From NCBI GenBank assembly GCA_028826165.1, contig JAPDFW010000098.1:62001-126000 (forward strand): 64,000 nucleotides of DNA. Reading direction: 5' to 3'. Of the stretch, positions 12,101 to 24,051 are shown piece by piece. Source of the stretch: Anaeramoeba ignava (lineage: Eukaryota > Metamonada > Anaeramoebidae). The position numbers and the translations under genes were made by a program. Under the pieces are notes generated by a model. The model ran no database searches. It saw only the letters and a program-made list of their open reading frames with translations, and was not told where the DNA came from. Position 1 is the first letter of the stretch; every line of letters starts with the position of its first letter.

Positions 12101-15100
12101 TGATGAAGAAACTATTGATTCTTCACATAAAGAATCAATTGATTCTTTATCTCAATCTCAATTCCCTCAAATTAATTCTCAAAATGATATTGATAATGAA
12201 AATATTCGTCAAATTGAAAAACAATCTGATAACGATGGAAATGATCAAATTTTAGAGAATTTTAAAAATGGAATGGATGATCAAATACAAATGAATATTA
12301 AAGGTTTTTTTTTCAAATTAAAATTAAAATTCAAATTCAATTTAAAATTCAAATTCAAATTTAAAAAAAAATACAGAGAAAAGTTCTTCAAAAAATCTTA
12401 ACAAAATTTTAGATTTCACTTCTTTCTTTCCTGAAGTTTCTCGTTTGGAAAGTGTCTTACTTGTTTTTCTTTCAAGTACAGATCCTAAAGTACGCAGATA
12501 TTCATTACAAAATTTAGAAAATATTAGAAAATTAGTTACTTGTCATCAAACAATTTATCCTGAATTTTGTACATTTCATTTATAAATCAATTATTTATTT
12601 CAAAAAACAAAAAAAAAACCAATTTCATTTATATTCTAAATTTTTATTAATTTTTTTAGTTCAACAAGAAAGTTTAACAGCAAAAATAAATTCAGTTAGA
12701 GTTATTCAAATATTTGAAGAAAGTAGGTCAAGAGTTACTCAAAATATTTATCATCCAAATAAATTAATGACTAGAGAAGAAGTAAAAAATATTGATTTAA
12801 AAAAAAAAAAACTATTCATTTTTGAAATTTGTTTATATTTTTTTTTTCAATTAAAAAAAAATAGCTTTTAAAACCAAAAAGATTTTTATCACAAAATCAT
12901 AATTTGGAAGAATTTATTTGTGGTTCAAAAACTCAAGATAAATTTAAATGGACAATTTATCTTTGTCAATTATTGAAAAGATTAACAATTTCAAAACAAC
13001 ATATTTGTTCTTTAACTTTTAAAGAAGTTAATATTTAAATTTAATTTCAAAATTTAAATTAAAAATTTAAAAATTATTTATAAAAATTTTTATTATAGAT
13101 CTTTAGTAGATTAAAATCAATTAATGATGCAATTTCAAGCAAAATTCAACAAAGAAAAAAACTTGGATTAATTACAAAACAAATTGAAAAATTTATTTGT
13201 TATTCAATGATTGCTGCTTCTATTGCACATCCTTCATATGGTTTGAATATCTTTAGTTTTTCTAAAATTATAATTTTTTAAAATTTAAAAATTAATCAAA
13301 AAAAAATTATAACAAAAAAAATATTATTTTAAATTAATTTATAATCTAAGTTTCTATTGAAGATTGCAAATTATTTTTTCGAATCCTTTCTCCTTTTTTT
13401 CTTCATAAAACAGAAATGTTATGCAATGGTGCTATTATGGTAATTTTTTATATTAAAATTTAAAATCAAAATCAAAATTAAAATTTAAAAAATTCTTTAA
13501 AAAAAAAAACAAAAGGTTTTTCACAATCAAATGAAAAAATTTTCCCAAATTTAATTTCTGGATTTGATCCATTAATTCAACAAATTTTAAATGAAAAAGA
13601 AAAGAAAGGAAAAAAGCATAAAAATCGAGAACTTACACATATTTGCAGTAAATATTAAATATAAAATCAAAATAAAATCAAATCAAATTAAATCAAATCA
13701 AATCAAATCAAATCAAATTAAATCAAATCAAATTAAATCAAATCAAATTAAATCAAATCAAATTAAATCAAATCAAATTAAAATTAAATTCAAATTAAAT
13801 CAAATTAAATCAAATTAAATCAAATCAAATCAAATTAAATCAAATCAAATCAAATTAAATCAAATTAAATTAAATCAAAATAAAATCAAATCAAAATAAA
13901 AATAAATTAAATTAAATTAAATCAAATTAAATTAAATCAAATCAAATCAAATCAAATCAAATCAAATCAAATTAAATCAAATCAAATTCAAATCAAATCA
14001 AATCAAATCAAATCAAATCAAATCAAATCAAATCAAATCAAATCAAATTAAATTAAATCAAATCAATATTCAAATAAAATCAAATTAAATCAAAATTAAA
14101 TCAAATCAAATCAAATTAAATCAAATCAAATTAAATCAAAATCAAAATCAAAATCAAAATCAAATCAAATTAAATCAAATTAAATCAAATCAAATAAAAT
14201 CAATTATTTAAAATTCAAAAATCAAAAATTTAAAATAAAAATTAGTTATTTATCGGACATTTGCTGATCTATTAGAACAAGAAAGTTTTGAAGACACACC
14301 ATTTTTTCAAACACATTTCCTTAAAATTATTCAAAAAATATCATCTTATGTTGATTCACCAGCTTTAGTTGATAGTACTGATATTCTTATTCTTAGATAT
14401 CATCTTGCTCTTTTTGTTTCTCGATATTCTTCGTTAATGGAATTAAGTGATAGATTAATTGATAGAAATGATCGTAGATTTTTATGGAAATTATTTGCAA
14501 AATATTGTGGATTAGGTGATCAAACTGTTATTAATCAAATGAAAGCAAAACTTACTTTATTTTTAAGAGAACATCATCGTGATCCTCAACAAAAAGAATC
14601 TATTCGTAAAAATTTTGAAGAACAATCTGTTTCTGTTCAATTCGCATGTTTAAAAGTAAATATTAAAATTAAAATTAAAATTAAAATTAAAATTAAAATT
14701 AAAATTAAAATTAAAATTAAAATTAAAATTAAAATTAAAATTAAAATTAAAATTAAAATTAAAATTAAAATTAAAATTAAAATTAAAATTATAATTATAA
14801 TTAAAAGGCAATGTCTTCTCTTCTTTATGGTGAATTCTTTGATGATCAAATAAATCAAGTTGTCGATACAGTTTTTACACACATTTTTGAATTACTTCAT
14901 TCACAAAATAAATCTATTCAATCAATTGGAACTATATCAATGAGAAAATTTTTAACCAGAAATCTTGGAAAACTTTTTCCAATTTATTTTGAACAATCTT
15001 ATTCAATTGATACTAAAAAAGCATCTGCATTTACAATTTCTTTGGTTGAAGCATTTATTCGTGATGAAGTTGATGTTTCGATATCAGAAGCTCTTGTACT

Positions 15101-18100
15101 TGTTCTTTATAAATTGGGTTATTATGATCAACTTATTAGAAAAAGTATCTCAGATTTATTGAAATATTTATCAATTAAATTGAATAAAAGTGGTCAAAAT
15201 TTACCTGTTATACTCTCACAATTTTATACAATTCAAGAAAATTATCGAGATTCACAAGTAAATTAAAAAAATTAAAATTCATTTTTAAAATTTAAAATTA
15301 AAATTAAAATTAAAATTAAAATTAAAATTAAAATTAAAATTAAAATTAAAATTAAAATTAAAATTAAAATTAAAATTAAATTAAAATTAAAATTTAAATT
15401 CATTTTGAAATTTAAAATTAAAATTAAAATTAAAATTTAAATTAATTTTTAATATTAAAATAAAATTAAAATTAAAATTCATTTTGAAATTTAAAATTAA
15501 AATTAAAATCAAAATCAAAATCAAAATTAAAATTAAAATTAAAATTAAAATTAAAATTAAAATTAAAATTAAAATTAAATTTAATTATAAAATTAAAATT
15601 AATTTTTAAAATAAAATTAAAATTAAAATTAATATAGTTTAAATTAAGTGCACTTCTTGCTTCAAGATATCCAGAACTTGCTTATAGAATGTTTGGAGAA
15701 TTTTCTAAAAGATATTGGCAAGTTAATCGACAAATTAAAGTTGATCCAACAAAAATTCATTTAATTGAAGTAAAATATAAAAAATTAAAGAAAAATAAAA
15801 ACATTTAATAAATTAAAATTGAAAATTCATTTAGGAAAATAAATCAATTTTACTTCGTTTACTTACTCCTTGGCTTAAAAAAATGGTTTGTAATAATGAA
15901 GATGAAGTAATAGCGAAAAATTTCACTGAAGTTTTAGAATCTTTATTCAAAATCACATCAAGAGATTCAAATAAACATTCAATTTTAATTCAAAAAACTT
16001 GGGGAGCAATTACATATCATTCTTCTAATTTAGGAATTTGTTTCAGATTTCTTGTTTATAAAGGAATAATTCTTTCTCAAATTTCTAAAAATGATGTATT
16101 TAAAAAAAAATTCAATCCAAATTAATTCAAATTAATTCAAATTAATTTTAATAAAATTTTTTTTTAGTTCCGTTCTTTTTGGGTTTTTATGAAACAAATT
16201 TCAGTCTATATTTATCGCGAATCTGGATCAAAAATTGTTCAATATTTCTTTAAAAAACTTCAACTTTTAACTCATAAAAAGAAATTTTTACAACAACAGG
16301 AACTGTAAAACAAAATTCAAAACAAATTTTCATTTCATTCCATTCCATTTATTTTTAATCAATTTTTCATTGTACTTTTTTGTTTCTTTTTTTTTTAGTG
16401 ATCAAAATTTTATTGCAGAAAAATCTCCACAAATTCAGGAAAAAAAATTAGATAATAAACAAAATTTAACAAATGGTGAAAAAACAAATAAAAATGATAA
16501 AATTATCAAAACTGAAGATGAACAAAATGAAAAAGAAAATGAAAATGAAAAAAATGAAAAAAATGAAAATGAAAAAGAAAAAAATGAAAATGAAAATGAA
16601 AATGAAAAATGAAAATGAGAGTGAAAATGAAAATCAAAAAATAACCGAAAGTAGTGAAAGTGAAGAAATTGATATGAATAACCAAAAAAAAGAAGACAAT
16701 CAAGCATATAAATCAGAAGTTGATGAAGATACAGATATAGATTTGAATTTAGATTTGGATGATAATGATGAAAATAGTGGAAATGATGAAATATCAATTA
16801 AAAACGGAACTGATAAAGAAAATCAAAGTGGAAATGAAATGGAAATTAAACAAGAAAAAGAACAAGATAATAAATTGGAAGATGAAACAATTGAAGAAAA
16901 AGAAAAAGAAAAAGAAAATATTGAACAAATAATTGAGCAAGAAAAAAGAAGAATTGAATGGTTTTATTAAAGAAGAAATAAAAGAAAAATCAAATGGAGA
17001 AAATCAAGAAGAAATCAAAAATGAACCAGAAATTAATAATGAAAAATCAAAAGAAGAAACAATTTCTGAAAACTCAAACAAAGAAAATGAAGAACCAAAA
17101 GTTAATAAAGAAGAAAATAAACAAGAGAATTTAGAAGATGATAAAAATGAGGAAAAAACAAACAAAGAAATTAAAGAAGAAAAGCAAAAGCAAGAATCAC
17201 CTAAAAAACAAGAAGAATCACCTAAAAAACAAGACGAATCACCTAAAAAACAAGAAGAAGAACAAAAAAAAGAAAATGCACACAAAAAATTGGAAATACA
17301 AACAGCACAAATAGTAGAAAACCAACAAGAAAAAAATGTGGACTTATTACATGAACAAAATGAAGTTGGCAAAAAAAAGCATCCATTTTCCAAAAAGACC
17401 CAAAAAAATGCAAATATTGATGAAAGTGATTTGGCACTTGTTATGCTATTTGAAATTATTTCTGAGAAAGATCCATTATTTATCAAAAATCTTCCGCTAT
17501 TATTTCATTCAATATTTTTGAAATTGGATCATTTATCACCACTTATTCAAGAACATTCAAAATTCTTTCTGATTCAATTAATTTTACACTTTATTGTGAA
17601 CAATGAAAAAAATACATCGAAAGTCGATGAGGGATTAGAATTAATTAAAGATATCTCTGAAAAGGATTTGCAACCGCTTTTTGAAAATGAAGATATTTCT
17701 CAAGAAACACCAAATATAAAAAGCGAAGAGAAAATTTTATTTTATGCAACTCGATTGGTTGATTTATTTGAAATTGTAAATCCTTCTATCAAGAAGGAAT
17801 GGTGTTCAGTTTCTTTTGATTGGGGATTGTGCCTCAAAGAAATACCAACAAATTTATTTGAAATGGCAAACATTCATTTGTATTCAAGATCGTTCCAACT
17901 TTACAGGATTTTATTAGGAAATGTTACAAATGAAGATATAAAAATGGTGTTTCAATTAATATTCAAAATTTTAAAAGATCCTGATTTTAAATCTGTTACT
18001 TCTTTTGATTCCACTCCCCAAATTTGGTTTGCTATTGAACTTATTAAGACAATTAGAAAAATGACTTCAAAAATCAATTCAATATTGCTATTTCCTGATT

Positions 18101-20483
18101 TGTTTTGGAATACAGTAATGCTTCTTCAGATTGAGAATTTGGAAATTTTTGAAAATTCATTAGCCTTATTAGAAGATGTTTTAGATGTTGGTCTTGATGA
18201 TTTCGATACTATACAAATACTTTGGGAAGCGAAACCAACCAAATGGTAATAAATTTAAAAATTAAAATTCATTTATAAATTTAAAATTCATTTATAAAAT
18301 TAATATATTCAAGGGAAGGAACATTTTTTGGTGTGCAACCATTAGTCCTTGCAGGATTACTTTCTTCATCATTGCAAGTCTTAGAAATGACATTTAGAGT
18401 ATTATTAAAACTTACTTCTGTTGATTCAGATCAAATTGTTGAAAAAGGAAACAAAAGATTATTTACAACTACAGTTACATTATTGCCATGGATTTGCAAG
18501 TGCTTAAATACTGGACATGAAATTGAACTCACAATTTTATCACAAAAATTATCCCAAGTATCCAAAAAATTTGGGTTTCTTCAATTATCACAAGTTTTTG
18601 AAAAACTTAATAGAAGTCAATTTGAAAGTGATTCAGTTTTCCTTGAAAATATTCGAATTCCTTTTGCAAATGCTTTTTTCCCCGAATTTATTCCTTCAAC
18701 AATTAATATATTTCTTAATTTCATTGGAACTGGAAATGAAAATTATCGAAATGAAAACATTAAAACTTTATTCCATTTGATTCGTGATGTGGATTTATCA
18801 GTTTTGAAAAATGAAATGAAATTTGATCACACAACACTTCAATCAACAATATTATTATCAACAGGAATTTATTCATCTTTAATCACACAAATATTTGATA
18901 TATTCACAAAAAACACAAACTTCGAGAACTTTATTTTTAAAGTGGATCAACAAATCGAAAGAGTTCGAACCAATTTAACGCCTCAAAGAATTTATTCAAA
19001 TACAATTTTCAAACAATTTGAAATGGATTCTTTGGAAGAAACAGCACCAAAACTTCAAATCAAAGAGTTTGTTTCCAATGAAGTTTCTGATCCAACTTTA
19101 GAAATTCCTTTAGATATCGAAATTAGTGAGGAAAGTACAAAAGAAGAGGATGGGAATGATTTCAAAAGTGTTGGTGATTCTTCTTCAGAATTTGAATTTT
19201 TAACTTATGATCCAAATATTGAATCTGATTTATTTGATCCAAATGAAAAATCTGATATTCCTACAAATTCTGAATATTTGAATTTTTCTCATTCTCATTC
19301 AGATAATGAATTTCTTTCTGATGACGATATTTCTGATTCTAAATATTCTTTTGATGAAGCAAATAGTTTGAAAAGAAAGAAAAAATTACAGAAAAAGAGT
19401 CGTATGTCTCATACAATTCAAATTAAACCACTTGAAGAAAAAGAAGAAATTAAAAAAGAAGAAAATCAAAAAAAAGAAATTAAAAAAGAAGAAAATAAAA
19501 ATGAAAATGAAATTAAAAATGAAATTAAAAAAGATGAAATTAAAAATGAAATTAAAAAAGAAGAAATTAAAAATGAAGAAAATAAAAATGAAATTAAAAT
19601 TGAAGAAAATCAAGAAATTAAAAATGAAATTAAAAATGATGAAATTAAAAATGATGAAATTAAAGAGGAAAACTCAAATGAAAATCAAAATCAAATTGAA
19701 AATCAGGAAATTTCAAATACAGATGAAATCAAAGAGCAAACTAAAGAGGAAATTAATCAAAATGAAAATGAAAATCAAAATGGAAATGAAAATCAAAATG
19801 GAAATCAAAATCAAAATCAAAATGGAAATGAAAACCAAAATGAAAATCAAAATGGAAATGAAAATCAAAATGGAAATGAAAACCAAAATGAAAATCAAAT
19901 GTTCAAAAATGATTTCATATTTTCAAAAGTTGATGAAGAAAAATTTTCATTTATTCATCAAAATTTAGATAAAAATAAAAGTAAAAGTACAAGCAAAAGT
20001 GAAAATGAAAATGAAAATGAAAGTAAAAATAAAAATAAAAGCAAAAGTACAAGCAAAAGTACAAGCAAAAGTACAAGCAAAAGTACAAGCAAAAGTACAA
20101 GCAAAAGTACAAGCAAAAGTACAAGCAAAAGTACAAGCAAAAGTACAAGCAAAAGTACAAGCAAAAGTACAAGCAAAAGTACAAGTAAAAGTACAAGTAA
20201 AAGTACAAGTAAAAGTGAAAATGAAAATGAAAACCAAATTGAAAATGAAAATGAAAACCAAATTGAAAACCAAAATGAAAATCAAATTGAAAATGAAAAT
20301 CAAAATCAAAATCAAAATGAAAATGAAAATCAAAATCAAAATCAAAATGAAAATCAAAATCAAAATCAAAATGAAAACCAAAATCAAAATCAAAATGAAA
20401 ATCAAAATGAAAATCAAAATCAAATTGAAAATGAAAATCAAAATGAAAATCAAAATCAAAATCAAAATCAAAATCAAAATTAA
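9116..20483 (+). CDS. Furry / Tao3 / Mor2 polarity scaffold
   Basis: Furry proteins are very large HEAT/ARM-repeat scaffolds that hold MOB and NDR kinases at sites of polarised growth. About 17 exons can be joined, giving roughly 2,800 residues. Family blocks, in order, include HYIIQSIFTQFTSIAKSLIQ near the N-terminus, ALLCCSDKAFFFEKHKEF with LKSLKNKSIRFVSLECVSNF, NDRRFLWKLFAKYCG, FACLK|AMSSLLYG across an intron (14658-14807), SRYPELAYRMFGEFSKRYW, LLTPWLKKMV, ARSFQ-like YSRSFQLYRILL, FWNTVMLLQIENLEIFENSL and the QPLVLAGLLSSSLQVLEMTF block. A long acidic Glu/Lys linker (about 16400-17350) and an Asn/Gln/Lys C-terminal tail with KST repeats are lineage extras. Two frame breaks occur near 16605 and 16945, each cured by dropping one A from an A run. 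The exon ending at 13440 does not join the next one in frame by GT-AG. Introns are repeat-rich. The CDS ends at TAA 20481. Confidence 0.9.
9212..10105. repeat. Furry intron 1 with AAATAT and AAATTATATTCA tracts
   Basis: The intron 9212-10105 holds two separate tandem tracts. From about 9508 to 9652 it is a near-perfect AAATAT hexamer. From about 9780 to 10090 it is a 12-bp AAATTATATTCA / AAATTAAATTCA repeat. Open frames through these tracts on the minus strand are artefacts. Confidence 0.85.
13655..14240. repeat. AAATC pentamer tract in Furry intron
   Basis: The intron 13650-14244 is dominated by AAATC and AAATT pentamers. It is one of the few tracts here whose period is not a multiple of three, so it gives only short open frames. 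Confidence 0.85.
14658..14807. repeat. ATTAAA hexamer intron in Furry
   Basis: This 150-bp intron is almost only ATTAAA hexamers between a GTAAAT donor and an AAAAG acceptor. The flanking exons encode the conserved QFACLK and AMSSLLYG segments of Furry, which proves that it is an intron. It can be read through in frame as Ile-Lys repeats. Confidence 0.9.
15258..15636. repeat. ATTAAA/AAAATC hexamer intron in Furry
   Basis: The intron contains three blocks of ATTAAA hexamers separated by a recurring CATTTT(G/T)AAATTTAAAATT spacer. The donor GTAAAT follows TTCACAA and the acceptor is TATAG. Confidence 0.8.
19430..20480 (+). repeat. Coding minisatellites in the Furry C-terminal tail
   Basis: The last kilobase of the Furry coding region is tandem DNA translated into low-complexity protein: KNEIKNE units (19440-19680), NENQNGNENQNQ units (19750-19900 and 20220-20480), and a near-perfect 12-mer AAAAGTACAAGC encoding KSTS over about 20040-20200. 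These tails are intrinsically disordered and lineage-specific. Confidence 0.85.
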
Positions 20484-20769
20484 AATCAAAATTAAAATTC
20501 AAAATGTGAATATAAATCAAATTCAAAATCAAAATGAAAATCAAATTTAAAATGAAAAATTTCAATTCTTTTTTTTCTTTCATTTACTTTTCATTCTTTT
20601 TTTTTTTCTTTTACAAAAAAAAAAGAAAACTTTTAAATAAAAAAAAAGAAGAGAAAAGAATTTGAAATAAAAAAAAGTTTGATTATTTTGATTTATGAAG
20701 AAAAAAAAAGGAATGAATCTAAAAAAAAAAGGAAATAAAATTTTGGAATAAAATTTTGGAATAAAAGAA
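20484..20769. other. Convergent intergenic spacer, Furry and capping enzyme
   Basis: The 286-bp stretch between two converging genes contains Asn/Gln-type repeat remnants, poly-A runs and a tandem copy of a GGAATAAAATTTT unit near 20740-20762. No gene is visible. Confidence 0.5.
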
Positions 20770-23343
20770 TCATTTCAAGTTTGTTATTTTTGCAATATAA
20801 TCAAAAAGTTGATTAATAGTAATCCAATCACGAATACTTTTTTCAATTCTTTGAAAAGTACTCAAACCATTAGGAAGATCTTTATCTGGACGATAACGGA
20901 ATAATTTCCAAGAATTAGCATTTGGATTCCAAGAACATTCAACAATTTTTCCATCAAATAATTTAGAATCAATTGAACTATCCAAAAAAAGTTCACCTTT
21001 TGGAATTTCTTGATTATTACTTAAAATATAAAGTTTTCCTGTTTTTCCGGATTGATCTTTTGAATAATCAATTCTAAACAGAAAATCTGCTGTGTTTAGT
21101 TCTGGTGGTTTCCATTTGAGTAGTAATTCAAATCTTCCAGGATAATATCCATAATTTACGGGTGTGAAAATAAAACCATCTGATTCGTGCTTTAAATTTG
21201 GTATGTTTTTTTCATAAATTTGTTCTGTTTTGTGAAGTTCATACATTGCTTTAAAAACTATTTCAAATGGAAATTTTGGTTTTCTTTTGTTATTTGGTAA
21301 ATGATTAATATAATCTACAAATGCTTGAATAACTCCAAGTCGAGATCCAAGATTTTGTTTGATATAGATTTTTTTGTTATATAAAAGAGAATCAAAAGCA
21401 TAATAAACGAGTTTCTTTTTTTGATTATTTTTTGAATTATTTTTTGAATTATTTTTGAATGATTTTGATTTTGATTTTGATTTTGATTTTGATTTTGATT
21501 TTGATTTTGATTTTGATTTTGATTTTGATTTTGATTTTGATTTTGATTTTGATTTTGATTTTGATTTTGATTTTGATTTTGATTTTGATTTTGATTTTGA
21601 TTTTCATTTTGAATTTCATTTTGATTTTCATTTTCATTTTCAATTTGGTTTTCATTTTCATTTTCATTTTGATTTTGATTTTGATTTTGATTTTGATTTT
21701 GATTTTGATTTTGATTTTGATTTTGATTTTGATTTTGATTTTGATTTTGATTTTGATTTTCATTTTGATTTTGATTTTGATTTTCATTTTCATTTCCAAA
21801 ATCTCTAATTTTTTGCAATTCATCATCTTCTAAAGATACAACTTCTTCAACCATTTCACCATCAAGAAGAACATCAGGAGAATCAACATTAATAGGAACT
21901 CTAAGAAAATGAAAATTACGATCACAAATAAAGCAATTATTATTAACAATCAATAGCATAAGCCTCAAACCATCAGCTTTCCAAGTGACCCAATAATCAA
22001 GTTCTTGAAGTTTTGATTTATTTGAATTATCAAGTGAAACTGGTTGAGATCCTGGAAAACCTCGCAATTCTTCATGAGAAAACTGCGATTTCACAAATAA
22101 ATCAATCATAAACTTTCTGTAATAATTTTCTTCATGAGGCGAAATAACTTCTGCGAAATTAATTAAATGAGCAAATTCATCTTCTTGTTTGAAACTTTTC
22201 GAACTTGATTCAACTTGATTTGAAAGTGGATCAGAAAACATCTTTTCTGGAATATCTTGCCGCCAGCTCGGCGTTTCTGGGAATGTATAAAAAGGATAAA
22301 GAGGAACAGAGAACCGATTAAAAAGTTCCATTATATAATTTTTCTTGTAAATTCCAAAAGGTCTTGCAATTGAGAATCTTCTTAACGCTTCATCCACAGA
22401 AATTCTCAGAGCTCTCACAAGAAAGCACACAATCATAAAACCGGTTCGATTGAAACCGTGTGTGCAATGAACGCCGATCATGAAGTGTGGTTTTTCATTA
22501 AGAAAAGACAAAGATCTTGTGATAAACTCAGTCACATCCTTGTTAGTTGGCGGTTTTTTATGACCTTCGCAAGCTATCTTGGTATGAAAAATTGGTAAAT
22601 TTCGCGCGTCGTAAAATCGTCTTGTGTTCGTGAGATCGATTATCAATCCAATCATGTGATTCTGGCTTCTTTGAAACTCAAGAAACATGTCAGGTGTGAA
22701 TTTGTATTCGTCTTTAACTACCTCATTATATCTCCGATCCAGTGGGGTTTTAAAGGGTATAAAGGGAGTTCCTTGAACTTGACTCCCCATTCTTGGACAT
22801 TTTTCCCATTTATTGGGGATCTTCAGGTACTCCTATATTTTTGTAAAAATGCAATCAAGTTTTTTTTTTTAATTTTTTCTTTTTAATTTTTTCTTTTTAA
22901 TTTTTTCTTTTTAATTTTTTCTTTACATTTTGTTTGTTTATTTCTTTTTCTTCTTTTATTTCCTTATTTTGTTTTTGATTTATTTTTTCTTCCTTATTAT
23001 TAATCTTTTTATCCGTTTTATTTTCTTGGATTGATTTTTTTAATTTAATTTCTTTTTGTTTCTCATTTTTTTCTTTTTTTTGCTCATTTATTTTTTGTTT
23101 TTTTGGATTATTATCAATTTGGTTTGTGTTCCAAATCATTTCTTCATGATCAAAACTACTAATTTTCTTGTGATTTTCTTTTTCATCAATTTTTTTATGA
23201 TTTTTTTTTTCTTTTCCTTTTATTTCTTTTTCTTTTTTTATTTCTTTTTCTTTTTCTTTTTCTTTTTTATAAGTTTGATTTGTTCTTGTTCTTTTAATAA
23301 ATAAGGAATCTAATTCGTTAGAATTAAGATGTTTTTTTGCCAT
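20770..23343 (-). CDS. Bifunctional mRNA capping enzyme (RNA triphosphatase + guanylyltransferase)
   Basis: The enzyme adds the 5' guanosine cap to nascent Pol II RNA. Exon 1 (23343-22927) is a Lys/Glu-rich extension; exon 2 starts at 22832 and reads LKIPNKWEKCP, matching the animal capping-enzyme start. The triphosphatase half has VDLTNTRRFYD-like IIDLTNTRRFYD and the HCTHGFNRTG cysteine-phosphatase loop. The transferase half has WKADGLRLMLL with the nucleotidyl-lysine motif KADG, LLDGEMV (motif III), then LVYYAFDSLLYNKK, SDGFIFTPVNYGYYPGR, LLKWKPPELNTADF and VECSWNPNANSWKLFRYRPD with the motif V/VI region. An Asn/Gln tract of over 100 residues (21455-21800) is inserted after motif III. Just after it, near 21430, one A is missing from an A run, breaking the frame. 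The ATG at 22790 is internal. The stop is TGA at 20770. Confidence 0.93.
21455..21805 (-). repeat. CAAAAT hexamer insertion encoding Asn-Gln in capping enzyme
   Basis: About 350 bp of AATCAA hexamers, read on the minus strand, encode (Asn-Gln)n with a few Glu and Ile. It lies between guanylyltransferase motif III and the following conserved strand, and no splice signals would remove it cleanly, so it appears to be translated. Confidence 0.8.
22833..22926 (-). other. Capping-enzyme intron with 15-bp repeat
   Basis: This intron runs from GTAAAG (minus strand) to an ATATAG acceptor. It contains about four copies of TTTTTTCTTTTTAAT on the plus strand. Its removal joins KQN to EYLKIPNKW, which agrees with capping-enzyme homology. 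Confidence 0.75.
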
Positions 23344-24051
23344 TAAATTTAAAAAAAAAAAATGAAAGAAAAAAAATGAAAATTAAAAAAATTTAATTAA
23401 AAATAAAAAAAAATAAAAAAAAAGTGGAATTAAGATTATTTAATCCATTTTCAAAATCAAAATCAAAATCAAAATCAAAATCAAATTCAAAATCAAAATC
23501 AAAATCAAAATCAAAATCAAAATCAAAATCAAAATCAAAATCAAAATCAAAATAAATGAAAATGAAAATCAAAATCAAAATCAAAATCAAATTCAAAATC
23601 AAAATGAAAATCAAAATTAAAATCAAAATCAAAATCAAAATCAAAATCAAAATCAAAATCAAAATCAAAATCAAAATCAAAATCAAAATCAAAATCAAAA
23701 TCAAAATCAAAATCAAAATCAAATTCAAAATCAAAATCAAATTCAAATTCAAAATCAAAATCAAAATCAAAATCAAAATCAAAATCAAAATCAAAATCAA
23801 AATCAAAATCAAAATCAAAATCAAAATCAAAATCAAAATCAAAATCAAATTCAAAATCAAAATCAAAATCAAAATGAAAATCAAAATCAAAATCTAAATC
23901 AAAAATCAAATATAAAAAAAGTGGAATTAAGATTATTTTTCTTTTTAATAATCAAAAATCAAAATTTAAAAAGAAAAAATTAATTTTGTAAAAAAAAAAT
24001 ATTTGGAATTAAAAAAATGGGAAAATATTAAGCAAAATTAGTGAATAAAAA
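23344..24051. repeat. AAAATC satellite flanked by a direct repeat
   Basis: The spacer upstream of the capping enzyme holds about 440 bp of AAAATC hexamers (23450-23895). On both sides lies the same 24-bp sequence containing AAAGTGGAATTAAGATTATT, at about 23417-23440 and 23914-23937. The hexamer is related in sequence to the Asn-Gln codon repeats of neighbouring genes. No gene is seen. Confidence 0.8.

Noticed and set aside
21449-21833. Alternative frames (Lys-Ile, Asp-Phe) across the Asn-Gln tract
   Set aside because: They are shadows of the hexamer insertion in the capping-enzyme gene.
22656-22886. Plus-strand frame opposite the capping enzyme
   Set aside because: It is antisense to the conserved triphosphatase start and has no known domain.
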